Positions 42,990 through 51,949 of a stretch of 64,000 nt of DNA are shown here, one piece after another; positions within the stretch are counted from its first letter, which is position 1; each line of letters begins with the position of its first letter. Source of the DNA: Pedobacter sp. AK013 (GTDB taxonomy: Bacteria > Bacteroidota > Bacteroidia > Sphingobacteriales > Sphingobacteriaceae); contig NZ_JACHCQ010000027.1 of the NCBI RefSeq assembly GCF_014205835.1, forward strand, positions 1 to 64,000, written 5' to 3'. The notes beneath the pieces were generated by a model that saw only the letters and a list, made by a program, of their open reading frames with translations, searched no databases and was not told where the DNA came from. Made by a program: the position numbers and the translations under genes.

Positions 42990-43019
42990 TATATTTGTCA
43001 ACATACCAATTAGTATGTT
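42990..43019 (+). promoter_or_regulatory. tetR promoter and operator
   Basis: TATATTTG at 42990-42997 fits the -7 box. AACATACCAATTAGTATGTT at 43000-43019 is a palindrome with one mismatch and ends just before the ATG at 43020. A perfect version lies at 43620-43639. The operator covers the predicted start of transcription, so repression of tetR itself is expected. Confidence 0.7.
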
Positions 43020-43604
43020 ATGTCTAAAGCAGCCGATACGCGGATGATGATTTTACAGAAATCTTTTGAGTTGATATACCGGAAAGGATACCAGTCTACG
43101 AGTATTGATGAAATTATTGCCACTACACAGGTAACAAAAGGGGCCTTCTATTATCATTTCAAAACCAAAGATGATATGGGCCTAAGCCTGATTACTGAAG
43201 TATTGTATCCGGGAATGTACAACGTCATGATTAAACCTTTAGAAGAAGGAAAGAACCCTGCTAAAGACATTTACAACGTTATGGAAAACCTCCTGAACGA
43301 TTTTGTGTTTTTTAATCCCGATTATGGTTGCCCGGCCATTAACCTGATTGAAGAAATGTCGCCAATGAACCCGGTATTTAAAAAAGCGCTTTCCAAATTG
43401 GTTAAACAATGGCAAAATGCAATTGTAGCCGCGCTCAATAAAGGAAAGGAAGCTCATATTTTTACGGGCACTTTTGTACCTGAAGAAGTGGCCATGGTGG
43501 TGATTTCAGGCTATGGTGGAGTAAGGAATATCGGCAAAGCACTAGGCAAATCGAGCTACAAAACTTACTTAAAAGGCCTTAAAACCTATTTAAATAAACT
43601 TTAA
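43020..43604 (+). CDS. TetR/AcrR-family transcriptional regulator
   Basis: A 194-residue repressor-type protein with an N-terminal TetR HTH (RKGYQSTSIDEIIATTQVTK then GAFYYHFKTKDDMGLS) and a helical ligand domain. The pattern YGCPAINLIEEMSPMNPVF in the core is common in the AcuR/YcdC-like group. Its own operator abuts the ATG. It probably represses itself and the downstream membrane/cytochrome operon, each through a 20-bp palindrome. Confidence 0.92.
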   Translation: MSKAADTRMMILQKSFELIYRKGYQSTSIDEIIATTQVTKGAFYYHFKTKDDMGLSLITEVLYPGMYNVMIKPLEEGKNPAKDIYNVMENLLNDFVFFNPDYGCPAINLIEEMSPMNPVFKKALSKLVKQWQNAIVAALNKGKEAHIFTGTFVPEEVAMVVISGYGGVRNIGKALGKSSYKTYLKGLKTYLNKL

Positions 43605-43619
43605 ATTTTTTTATACCAC

Positions 43620-43639
43620 AACATACTAATTAGTATGTT
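43620..43639 (+). promoter_or_regulatory. Perfect 20-bp TetR operator before the cytochrome operon
   Basis: AACATACTAATTAGTATGTT is its own reverse complement. It covers a TATGTTTC that may be the -7 box and lies 15 bases before the ATG at 43655. The near-identical site at 43000-43019 makes it a likely operator of the TetR protein encoded just upstream. Confidence 0.75.
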
Positions 43640-43654
43640 TCAACCTGTTTCAAT

Positions 43655-44119
43655 ATGCATCAAATTCTTCTCGGCCTGCATTCTATTAACCGCTGGTTTG
43701 TACTTCTATCATTGCTTTACAGCATCTACCTTGCTGCAAGGGGGCACTTTCAGCACCTTAAATTTACGGCTCATGCCAATTTTATGCGGCATACTACCGC
43801 CACCATTTCGCAGATTCAGCTCTTGCTGGGTTTAAGTTTGTATATGATCAGTCCGGTGGTGAAGTTTGCAATAGCAGAAAGTGATAACAGTCATTTAATT
43901 TCTGAACATGTATTTTTTAAATATATCCATATCTGGCTCATGGCCACATCTGTAGTGTTAATTACGCTCGGTTCTGCAAAGGCAAAAAGAATGGAAACCG
44001 ATTCCCAAAAATTTTCAACCATGTTATTTTGGTTTTGCCTGGCGCTTTTGGTCATACTTATCGCTATTCCATGGCCATTTTCACCTCTTGTCAGTCGTCC
44101 ATTTTTAAGATCTTTTTAA
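43655..44119 (+). CDS. Four-helix membrane protein, possible b-type cytochrome
   Basis: A 154-residue protein with four predicted membrane helices and several membrane-embedded or near-membrane histidines (LLGLHSINRWF, ANFMRHTTATISQIQ, EHVFFKYIHIWL). This gives a possible heme-binding protein, but no named family can be given with confidence. It is the first gene behind the TetR operator and is 12 bases before the DUF3817 gene. Confidence 0.65.
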   Translation: MHQILLGLHSINRWFVLLSLLYSIYLAARGHFQHLKFTAHANFMRHTTATISQIQLLLGLSLYMISPVVKFAIAESDNSHLISEHVFFKYIHIWLMATSVVLITLGSAKAKRMETDSQKFSTMLFWFCLALLVILIAIPWPFSPLVSRPFLRSF

Positions 44120-44131
44120 AATCAAATTGTT

Positions 44132-44467
44132 ATGCTAAATCTGTTAAAAACCCCGATCGGAAGATTAAGAATTATCGGTTTCTTAGAAGGGACCTCATTA
44201 TTGGTACTTGTATTTGTTGCCGTTCCGCTAAAATACATATTGCACAGACCTGAACTGGTAAAATTGATGGGGCCCATCCATGGATTACTTTTTTGTCTTT
44301 TTGTTTTCATTACTTTCAGCGTAGGCGTGGCCTATAAATGGGTATTTTCTAAAGTAACCTGGAAAGTACTATTGGCCTGCGTGATTCCTTTTGGTACTTT
44401 TTATATCGATAAATATATTCTGATACCACAATCACTTATTCACGAAGGAGACGATAACCTGAGTTAG
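44132..44467 (+). CDS. DUF3817-family membrane protein
   Basis: A 111-residue protein with three hydrophobic helices; the pattern RIIGFLEGTSLLVLVFVAVP then LKYIL, and MGPIHGLLFCLFVF, is typical of DUF3817. Function unknown. It is between a possible b-type cytochrome and a diheme c-type cytochrome, so a part in respiratory electron flow or its assembly is possible. Confidence 0.85.
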   Translation: MLNLLKTPIGRLRIIGFLEGTSLLVLVFVAVPLKYILHRPELVKLMGPIHGLLFCLFVFITFSVGVAYKWVFSKVTWKVLLACVIPFGTFYIDKYILIPQSLIHEGDDNLS

Positions 44468-44476
44468 TGATATAGC

Positions 44477-45460
44477 ATGAAATATAAAAAGTACAGTATC
44501 ATTATTGCCGTGTTGGTTTGCCCAATTGTTTATGTTTGGTCGTGTAACAGTTCAGGAAAGAAGAACATTGATAATGGAATCAGTTTTAAAGCTAAACTTT
44601 CGTCTTACCAGCTTTTTAAAGGGGAAATGGCCAAGCTTAAACCGAATGATGGTGTAGAAATTTTTGAACTTGCTTCCACTCTTTTTACGGATTATGCCGA
44701 AAAACAACGCCTTATTAAATTGCCGAAAGGGAAACAAATGGTGTTGAATGGAGCAGGTTTACCCATTTTTCCTGAAGGAACTATTATAGCCAAAACCTTT
44801 TATTATTCAAAAGTTGCTAAAAAAGGCAGAGCAATTATAGAAACACGTTTGCTGATCCTGCATCAATCAAAATGGAACGTGGCGACTTTCCGGTGGAATG
44901 CAGCTCAAAATGAAGCAGACCTGATTGCCGATGGTGCAGCTATTCCAATTGATTTTACGGGTTTAGATGGTGAAAGGAGAAAGATTTCTTATCATATTCC
45001 CTCCAAACAAGAATGTGGAAGCTGCCATAGGCAAAATAACGTCATTATTCCAATCGGACCGAAAGCTAGAAATCTGAATTTCAATGTTGAAAGAGGTGGC
45101 GAAAGTGTTAACCAATTAAGTTACCTGATGAAAAGAGGAGTGATAAAAAAGAGTAAAATCGATTCATTAACCCATCTTCCTAATGATCATGATACCTCCA
45201 TACCTGTAGGGCAACGCGCGAGGGCCTATATGGATATCAACTGTGCACATTGCCATCAAGCCGGTGGATTTGCTGGTAATACCACGTTAAACCTCGATTA
45301 CAGAACGGATTTGGAACATACAGGAATCAGGTTTAATAAAAGTAACATCATCATCAGAACAAACCAAATGGGGGAGTTTCATATGCCAAAACTGGGCACA
45401 ACTGTTATCGATAAGGAAGGGGTAGCGTTAATGAGAAAATACATTAGCGGACTAAAGTAA
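44477..45460 (+). CDS. Diheme c-type cytochrome lipoprotein (SO2930-like)
   Basis: A 327-residue lipoprotein (VWSCNSSGKK, Cys23) with two CxxCH heme sites at 180-184 (ECGSCHRQN) and 256-260 (NCAHCHQAG). The middle region FPEGTIIAKTFYY and KQECGSCH fit the SO2930 group of diheme cytochromes. It is exported and would move electrons in the periplasm. It starts 9 bases after DUF3817. Expression is likely released when the TetR ligand is present. Confidence 0.85.
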   Translation: MKYKKYSIIIAVLVCPIVYVWSCNSSGKKNIDNGISFKAKLSSYQLFKGEMAKLKPNDGVEIFELASTLFTDYAEKQRLIKLPKGKQMVLNGAGLPIFPEGTIIAKTFYYSKVAKKGRAIIETRLLILHQSKWNVATFRWNAAQNEADLIADGAAIPIDFTGLDGERRKISYHIPSKQECGSCHRQNNVIIPIGPKARNLNFNVERGGESVNQLSYLMKRGVIKKSKIDSLTHLPNDHDTSIPVGQRARAYMDINCAHCHQAGGFAGNTTLNLDYRTDLEHTGIRFNKSNIIIRTNQMGEFHMPKLGTTVIDKEGVALMRKYISGLK

Positions 45461-46211
45461 TGTGGTTTTAACCGCCAAGAACACAGAGAAAAAAGCGCAG
45501 GGTAAGCGAAGTGTTATCTGGACTGAAGCGTGACTAAGAGATCTATTTGTATGAAAGACCCTGAACCAAGTTCAGGGTAACGATATACAGGAGAGATCTA
45601 TATCAATAGATTTTGCTTGGCAGAGCCAGAGGATTCTCAAGCCCATTACATCTTACTACCATTGACGATGTTTTTTAATGACGCAACTTAACATTTACGG
45701 TTGATCCTTCGACTCCGCTACCATTGATGTTTTTGATAACTCATTAATATTTAATATGTTACCTTGATGCCTGCATTTCCACCCCGCTACGCCATAGCAC
45801 AGTATCTCCGTTTCACTTAAATCCGGCCTAACAAATTTTTCGGATTGCACTGTTCAAGCCGTGCCACTGGCTCTGAAAGAAAACGGCAAAGCCCTCATGA
45901 ATGCAGCTGAAAGCTACAAAAACAAATGAATAAATTTTCAGCCGGTGTTTTATTAATGATTTTCTATTGCTTTCATTTGAATTAATGAGCTCGGCAATGC
46001 CTCGGTTTTGTTTCTTTTTGACACCAAAAAGAAAGAAGTCTGTCTGGCTAGGACTAATAAAACACCCCGTCCTGCGGACACCCCTCTGAAAGAGGGGAAT
46101 TACATATCGCAAAAGACCGATAATTAAATGTCATTTATATTAAATTTTATACAATAAATTACCCCTCAGCATGACGGATCGCTTGGGTATTCCATCTCAC
46201 ATTTTCCATCC
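45461..46211. repeat. Long intergenic region made of repeats
   Basis: Contains ACCCTGAA-N5-TTCAGGGT (45558-45578); CCTTCGACTCCGCT (45707-45719), which resembles 62231-62244; TTTCTTTTTG-N4-CAAAAAGAAA (46011-46034) and CCCCTCT-GAA-AGAGGGG (46081-46097). A minus-strand frame at 45828-46112 has a sequence (RGIAELINSNESNRKSLIKH) I recall only from spurious predictions over intergenic repeats, so I do not call a gene. Confidence 0.5.
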
Positions 46212-49200
46212 TTATACGCTTTCTGGCATCATTTTCTGTACTTTTTTATGGTTGGACCAGTAAAACACAATCGGATAAACGAAAAGGTTAAAAAGTGTGT
46301 CGGTAATTAATCCGCCTATTACCACTATAGCCAATGGCTTTGATGCTTCAGAACCTATTCCGGTAGATAATGCAGCAGGCATTAAGCCGATGGCAGCCAT
46401 TAGAGCCGTCATTAATACTGGTCTGAATCTGCTGGTCACCGCGGCACGCATGGCATCGGTAAAGGTCCAGTTGGGGTGGTGTTTCAGTTCGGCAATGTTG
46501 GTTTTAAAACGGGTAATGAGTAGCACGCCGTTTTGTACACAGATTCCAAAAAGGGCGATAAAACCAATTCCTGCCGAAATGTTAAAGTTTACACCTGCAA
46601 CCAAAAGGGCTAATATGCCACCAATCATTGCAAAAGGAACATTGTTTAGCACGAGTAAAGCATCTTTGATGTTCCCAAAAAGTACAAATAAGATGAAGAA
46701 TATGAGTAATAAACTCACCGGAACTGCCTGCGTAAGCCTGGCAATTGCCCTTTGTTGATTTTCAAAATCTCCGGCCCATTCCAGTGTATATCCTGGTTGC
46801 AGATTGATCTTTGCATTTACTTTTTCTTGTGCTTCGGCAATTACGCTTCCCATATCGCGGCCCCTGACCGAAAATTTAATGGCCCCGTAACGTTTGTGCC
46901 TATCGCGGTAAATCATACTAGGCCCTGTAATTTTGTGGATGCTCGAAATTTCGCCCAATTGAACATTAGTGCCAGATATGGTTGGAACCCGTAATTTACT
47001 GATCGAATTCTCATCGTTTCTAAAATCTTCAGGATAGCGGATAATCAGGTCAAATTTTCGTTCGCCTTCATAAATCTGCGTAGCGGCTTTTCCACCAATA
47101 GCCATTTCGATTACGGCGTTGGCATCTGCTGTGCTTACCCCATATAAAGCCATTTTTTTCTGATCGAGGTTAATCTGTAATTCTGGCTGACCAAGATTTC
47201 TTAGAATTCCCAAATCTTCAATCCCATCAACCGTTTTTAAGATGCTTTCTATCTTTTCCTCTTCTTTTTCAATATAATCGAAGTTTTCGCCAAATAACTT
47301 TACTACAATTGAGCCTTTTACACCCGATACGGCTTCTTCTACATTATCAGAAATGGGCTGCGAAAAATTAAGATTGATGCCAGGGAAGCTTTTTAGTTTT
47401 TCTTGCATACGCTCGATCAGTTGTTCTTTAGTTTGCTTTCGTTTCCACTCTTTACGGGGGTAAATATCAACGTGAAACTCCATGTTGTAAAAACCTGTAG
47501 CATCGGTTCCATCATTGGGTCTGCCAGTTTGCGACATTACTTGTTTAACTTCTTCAAAACTTAAAAATATTTTTCTCATCTCATTCGAAAGCTTTTTAGT
47601 CTCATCTAAAGAAATACTCAACGGGCCAGTAGCGCGGACATAAATAGAGCCTTCATCTAAACTGGGCAGAAATTCTGTTCCCAAAAACCTGAAGCTAAAA
47701 ACACCTAAAAGCAATACAATAATAGAAATGCTAAAAACGAGCTTCTTTTTTTTGAAACAGCGGTCGTAAAATTTAAGGGTCGTTTTGGTAACCCATTCCA
47801 AAAAGATATTGTGTTTTTCTTTTACATCTTTTTTTAAGAGCACACTGGCCATAGCAGGTACAAGCGTAAAGGTTAAGATGAGGGCGCCCAATAAGGCAAA
47901 ACTTAATGTCCAGGCCAGGGGAGAGAACATTTTACCTTCTACCTTTTCGAAGGTGAAAATAGGTAGTAAACCTGTGATGATAATCAGTTTTGCAAATAAA
48001 ATTCCTTTTCCATTTTCTACGCAGGCCTTTTTAATGAAGCCAAGTTTACTCATTTTGTTAAACCTATCCATTCCCAGTTTTTTTGCCCTTAAATCTAAGG
48101 TTACAAAAATCCCCTCAACCATTACTACGGCACCATCTATAATGATTCCGAAATCGATAGCTCCCATAGATAGCAGATTGGCGGACATGCCTTTTAATTT
48201 AAGGCAGATAAATGCAAAGAGCAAGGCCAATGGAATAACAACCGAAACAATTAAGGTGGTACGCCAATCGGCCATAAATAAGAATACGATTAAGGTTACA
48301 AACAATATCCCTTCAAGCATGTTGCCCATTACGGTATGTACAGAATAGTTCACCAGGTCTTCGCGATCGTAGAAGGGTTTTATTTTTACATCTTTTGGTA
48401 ATATGCTGGTATTGATCGTATTTATCTTTTCTTTCAATCTGGCAATTACTTCGCTCGGATTGCCACCCTTTCTCATCACAATAATGCCTTCTACCACATC
48501 AGGATCTTGATCACGACCAACTTGCCCAAGCCTTGGTAATGCCGATTCGGCTACCTCGGCAATGGTTTTAACATATATGGGTGTGCCATTAACATTATCG
48601 ACCACCACATTCCTGATTTCATCGATATTGTTGAGCACACCGATACCGCGTACTACATAAGCCTGGCCGCTTTGCACAATCACATCGCCACCCACATTGA
48701 TATTGCTTTTAGATACTGCCTCGAAAAGCTCGGCTGCACTTACGCCATACTGTATAGCTTTTTGTGGATCGACGGTAATTTGATAGGTTTTTACCTCACC
48801 ACCAAAACTCACAACATCGGCAATGCCAGAAACAGATAAAAGCTCCCTTTGTACTACCCAATCCTGAAGGGTTTTTAATTCGCGGACAGATTTTGTATCG
48901 CTTGTAAGGGTGTAACGGAATATCTCACCCGTAGGGCCATAAGGTGGCTGTACCTCTGGTTTGATCCCTTCGGGCAAATTCGCCTCATCAAGATGGTTGT
49001 TTACCTGTACGCGGGCTTCGGCATAATTTACATCATCCTCAAAATTTACTTTTACAATAGAAAGTCCAAATAGCGATGAAGAGCGGATACTGGTGCGTTT
49101 TTCGGTTGGATTCATGGCAATTTCGAGCGGCCTGCTCACAAATTTTTCTACCTCTTCGGCACTCCGGCCCGGCCATTGGGTAATAATGGTGATGTTGGTA

Positions 49201-49340
49201 TTGGTTACATCGGGAAATGCATCAATGGCAGTGTGCTTAAAGCTTAAATAACCTGAAAGGATTAAAATAAAAGTAGCAAAAAAGATAAAGTATTTATTCT
49301 TCAGCGCAAAGCCAATGATGCCTTTAATGAATTTATTCAT
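46212..49340 (-). CDS. Heavy-metal efflux RND permease (CzcA/CusA family)
   Basis: A 1042-residue inner-membrane proton-driven pump with two groups of six or so helices around two large periplasmic loops. It has the heavy-metal RND signature GAIDFGIIIDGAVVMVEG in TM4, with Asp residues for proton relay. Regions where CusA has copper-binding methionines do not show these, so zinc, cobalt, nickel or cadmium are better guesses. It is the third gene of the operon and forms a tripartite pump with the adaptor and TolC-like proteins upstream. Confidence 0.93.
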   Translation of the reverse strand: MNKFIKGIIGFALKNKYFIFFATFILILSGYLSFKHTAIDAFPDVTNTNITIITQWPGRSAEEVEKFVSRPLEIAMNPTEKRTSIRSSSLFGLSIVKVNFEDDVNYAEARVQVNNHLDEANLPEGIKPEVQPPYGPTGEIFRYTLTSDTKSVRELKTLQDWVVQRELLSVSGIADVVSFGGEVKTYQITVDPQKAIQYGVSAAELFEAVSKSNINVGGDVIVQSGQAYVVRGIGVLNNIDEIRNVVVDNVNGTPIYVKTIAEVAESALPRLGQVGRDQDPDVVEGIIVMRKGGNPSEVIARLKEKINTINTSILPKDVKIKPFYDREDLVNYSVHTVMGNMLEGILFVTLIVFLFMADWRTTLIVSVVIPLALLFAFICLKLKGMSANLLSMGAIDFGIIIDGAVVMVEGIFVTLDLRAKKLGMDRFNKMSKLGFIKKACVENGKGILFAKLIIITGLLPIFTFEKVEGKMFSPLAWTLSFALLGALILTFTLVPAMASVLLKKDVKEKHNIFLEWVTKTTLKFYDRCFKKKKLVFSISIIVLLLGVFSFRFLGTEFLPSLDEGSIYVRATGPLSISLDETKKLSNEMRKIFLSFEEVKQVMSQTGRPNDGTDATGFYNMEFHVDIYPRKEWKRKQTKEQLIERMQEKLKSFPGINLNFSQPISDNVEEAVSGVKGSIVVKLFGENFDYIEKEEEKIESILKTVDGIEDLGILRNLGQPELQINLDQKKMALYGVSTADANAVIEMAIGGKAATQIYEGERKFDLIIRYPEDFRNDENSISKLRVPTISGTNVQLGEISSIHKITGPSMIYRDRHKRYGAIKFSVRGRDMGSVIAEAQEKVNAKINLQPGYTLEWAGDFENQQRAIARLTQAVPVSLLLIFFILFVLFGNIKDALLVLNNVPFAMIGGILALLVAGVNFNISAGIGFIALFGICVQNGVLLITRFKTNIAELKHHPNWTFTDAMRAAVTSRFRPVLMTALMAAIGLMPAALSTGIGSEASKPLAIVVIGGLITDTLFNLFVYPIVFYWSNHKKVQKMMPESV

Positions 49341-49368
49341 GATGTATAATCTAAGGGATGAGAAGAAT

Positions 49369-50457
49369 TTATTGCGTTTTTAGGCTTTCGAATAAGAACA
49401 CCTGTTTAGATGCAATAACGCGGTCGCCGGCATTTACGCCTTTGCTGATGTAGGCTTTATCGGCAGTTTTACGGCCAATTTCGATTTCCTGAATTTTTAC
49501 TTTATGATCTTGATCAAGAACGAGCACATAATTCTTGTTTTCATCGAAAATTATGGCCCTTGAGTTTAAAACGGGGAGATCGATGGCCGAATTTGCTGAA
49601 ACCTTTACCGTTCCGAGCATACCTGGTTTTAATAAAAAACCTGGATTTTGGATGACCACACGTGCATTTATTACCTTACTGTCTTGATCTACCTGATTGT
49701 AAAGTTTCTCTATTTTACCGCTAAAAATTTTATCTGGATAGGAGAGGGTTGATAGACTGACTTCATCGCCAGCCTTTACACGCGAAATATCTGATTCATA
49801 AATATTAATCATTGCCCAAACATTAGCGAGATCGGCAATGGTGAAAAGACTTTTGTCGTTATCGCCACGCAAATACATGTTCTGGGTAACATTTTTTTCG
49901 ATCACAAAACCATTAATAGGAGATTTAATAGCATATAATCCTGCACTGCTGCCCCCATTAAGTTTTAATACGGAACTGGCCCTTTTTACCTCTGCTTTTT
50001 TGATCTGGTAATCATTTTTGGCTTCTTCCAGTTCTTTTGCAGATGATAAGCCGCTCTGAAAAAGTTGTTCAGCCTGTTTTACAGATCGCTCTGCATTTTT
50101 AAGCTCTGCATTGGCTGCAATAACTTCCTTGTCAAAACCTGCCATTTCAGAGCTGCTAAGGGTTGCTAAGGTCTGTCCGCTCGAGACCTGGTCGCCCAAT
50201 CTTACCTTAACACTATTTACCGTTCCGCTTACCATGGGGAAAAGTTCAGAACGGCGCTCTTCATTTGCAGCAATTTTGGCCGAAAATACAATTTCGGTCT
50301 TGCTGTTAGCCTGCTGCACCGTGTCGATCAGCAAGCGGTTGATCAGCGAATCGGTGATGGCAAATTTATCACGAGGTGTAGCTGTTTTGTGTTCGGTACA
50401 AGCAAACAGTAAACTGGTTACTGCAATAATTAAAGTGTTTTTATAGAGATTTTGCAT
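49369..50457 (-). CDS. RND efflux adaptor (membrane fusion) lipoprotein
   Basis: A 362-residue periplasmic adaptor. Lipoprotein signal SLLFACTEHK; lipoyl-like half motifs MVSGTVNSVKVRLGDQVSSG and IKSPINGFVIEKNVTQNMYL flank a coiled coil (residues about 105-160), and a beta-barrel domain follows. It joins the RND pump to the outer-membrane channel. It starts 28 bases before the pump gene and 5 bases after the TolC gene. Confidence 0.92.
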   Translation of the reverse strand: MQNLYKNTLIIAVTSLLFACTEHKTATPRDKFAITDSLINRLLIDTVQQANSKTEIVFSAKIAANEERRSELFPMVSGTVNSVKVRLGDQVSSGQTLATLSSSEMAGFDKEVIAANAELKNAERSVKQAEQLFQSGLSSAKELEEAKNDYQIKKAEVKRASSVLKLNGGSSAGLYAIKSPINGFVIEKNVTQNMYLRGDNDKSLFTIADLANVWAMINIYESDISRVKAGDEVSLSTLSYPDKIFSGKIEKLYNQVDQDSKVINARVVIQNPGFLLKPGMLGTVKVSANSAIDLPVLNSRAIIFDENKNYVLVLDQDHKVKIQEIEIGRKTADKAYISKGVNAGDRVIASKQVFLFESLKTQ

Positions 50458-50462
50458 AAGAT

Positions 50463-51728
50463 TTATTTAAAAATATTAGAACCGGTTACATAATTGAGTT
50501 CAGCACGTGTACTCATTCTTTCGAACTGGAGTTTGTTCAGTTGCAGCGTATTTTCTTTATAGGCATCGTAGAGGTCTAAAAATTCGATCAGGCTGATATT
50601 TCTTGCCTTGAAATTTTTGATCAATCCTGAAATGAGTGTGTTAAAGTCGGTACTGAAGGTGGGATCTATCTCTGTATAGCGTTTTTCGTTACGTAAAGCT
50701 GTTTTATAGCTGTTAAATACTTCGTTTTCGAGCAGGGCCTCCTGTTTTTTGATATTCGTATTGGCAGCTGTGATACCTACCTGCGCTTTTTTAATTTCGC
50801 CCTGGTTTCTGGAGAAAAGCGGAATGGGGATTTTTAAGCCTAAGCCGGTATATTTTTCAGGATAATTACCTTTTAGGTCGTAGCTTAATGCAATTTCTAC
50901 GTCTGGGATAGCCATTGCTTTTTGAAGTTTTAAATTGCGTTCGTTATAAAGGAGATCGGTTTTGGCAACTTTAAGGTCGGCACGGTTGGCCCTGGCCGAA
51001 TCGAGCAGTGTGCTGTAAGGAACTTTATCAGGCGATAATGGACTTGCCTGATCTAATACCAATGATATGGACGCTTCTGCCTTAATACCGCAGAGCAATT
51101 TTAAGTCTTTATAGTTGTCTTCCAGTTCATTTAATAGTCCGGCCTGCTCGGCTTTGAGGCTGATCAATAATGATTTGATCCTGATCATATCCTTTGCGGC
51201 AACATTGCCCATTTTTAACTGGAGATCGTAAGCTTTTAGTAACTGATCGGTAGAGCTGATCTGTTCTTGATAAACTTTTACGGATTGTGCAGCGAAATAG
51301 GTTTTGTAAAAGGTATTAACAAGCTCGAATTTCAGCGTCCTTAGCAGATCAAAATATTCATATTCGGCCAATTTAACCCCGGTTTGGGCCAGTTTGATGT
51401 TTTTATTACGTTTGCCTGCCAGTTTAAACAGCTGCGAAATTGATCCGGCATATTGGCCATGTGCATAAGAGGTTTGCAGGAATTTTTTTGTTTCGTGGTT
51501 GTAAAAAAGGTTTTCATACTCAAGCGTAGGGTTTTCGAAAAGTTTGGCCGTGATGATTTCGGCCTTTGCTTTATCAATTTCATAATTGCTGGCCAGGAGG
51601 TCGTAATTGTTTTTTAAAAACAAGCTTTCGGCCTGGTTCAGGTTTAAGATTAGGGTATCGGTTTGTGCTAAAGCTGCCTTGGTTGTTAAAGTCAGCATGA
51701 AAATGAGCAACGTATATATTCCTTTCAT
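50463..51728 (-). CDS. TolC-family outer-membrane efflux channel
   Basis: A 421-residue protein with signal peptide (ending KAALAQ) and the duplicated coiled-coil layout of the TolC/OEP family: LNLNQAESLFLKNNYDLLAS in the first half and GEIKKAQVGITAANTNIKKQ in the second. First gene of the metal efflux operon. A TAGTTTTG box ends only 4 bases before its ATG, so its transcript is nearly leaderless, and four TTAAA repeats phased by 11 bases lie upstream. Confidence 0.93.
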   Translation of the reverse strand: MKGIYTLLIFMLTLTTKAALAQTDTLILNLNQAESLFLKNNYDLLASNYEIDKAKAEIITAKLFENPTLEYENLFYNHETKKFLQTSYAHGQYAGSISQLFKLAGKRNKNIKLAQTGVKLAEYEYFDLLRTLKFELVNTFYKTYFAAQSVKVYQEQISSTDQLLKAYDLQLKMGNVAAKDMIRIKSLLISLKAEQAGLLNELEDNYKDLKLLCGIKAEASISLVLDQASPLSPDKVPYSTLLDSARANRADLKVAKTDLLYNERNLKLQKAMAIPDVEIALSYDLKGNYPEKYTGLGLKIPIPLFSRNQGEIKKAQVGITAANTNIKKQEALLENEVFNSYKTALRNEKRYTEIDPTFSTDFNTLISGLIKNFKARNISLIEFLDLYDAYKENTLQLNKLQFERMSTRAELNYVTGSNIFK

Positions 51729-51732
51729 CCCG

Positions 51733-51789
51733 CAAAACTATTCTTGCCGAATTAAAGGGGGATTAAATAGGGCTTAAAAGGGAATTAAA
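51733..51789 (-). promoter_or_regulatory. Efflux operon promoter with phased regulator sites
   Basis: TAGTTTTG on the minus strand (51733-51740) is the -7 box. Four TTAAA words start at 51752, 51763, 51774 and 51785, spaced exactly 11 bases. The nearest one is 11 bases from the -7 box. Similar words in the same place before the response regulator gene indicate binding by the regulator at 53303. Confidence 0.75.
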
Positions 51790-51802
51790 GTTGGACACTA
51801 AT

Positions 51803-51912
51803 CGTCATGCTGAATTTATTTTACAAGTAGAAATAGTGTTTTTAATTGCCTTGTAGCTACTGTGTGGTCTGCATCTATTCTGTTATTAAGACCCTGAAAT
51901 GAATTCAGGACG
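51803..51912. repeat. CGTCATGCTGAA inverted repeat
   Basis: CGTCATGCTGAA at 51803 and TTCAGGACG near 51912 form loose inverted ends, with ACCCTGAAATGAATTCAGG inside. It belongs with the elements at 40346 and 62117. It separates the kinase gene from the efflux operon. Confidence 0.5.
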
Positions 51913-51949
51913 ATCAAGTTGTAAAATTAGAATGAAGTAATAATAGCTA

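Noticed and set aside
45828..46112. Minus-strand frame of 94 residues
   Set aside because: Lies on intergenic repeats with hairpins; similar frames are typical spurious calls.
47785..48348. Plus-strand frame of 187 residues
   Set aside because: Antisense to the RND pump gene, where low stop density is common; no domain.
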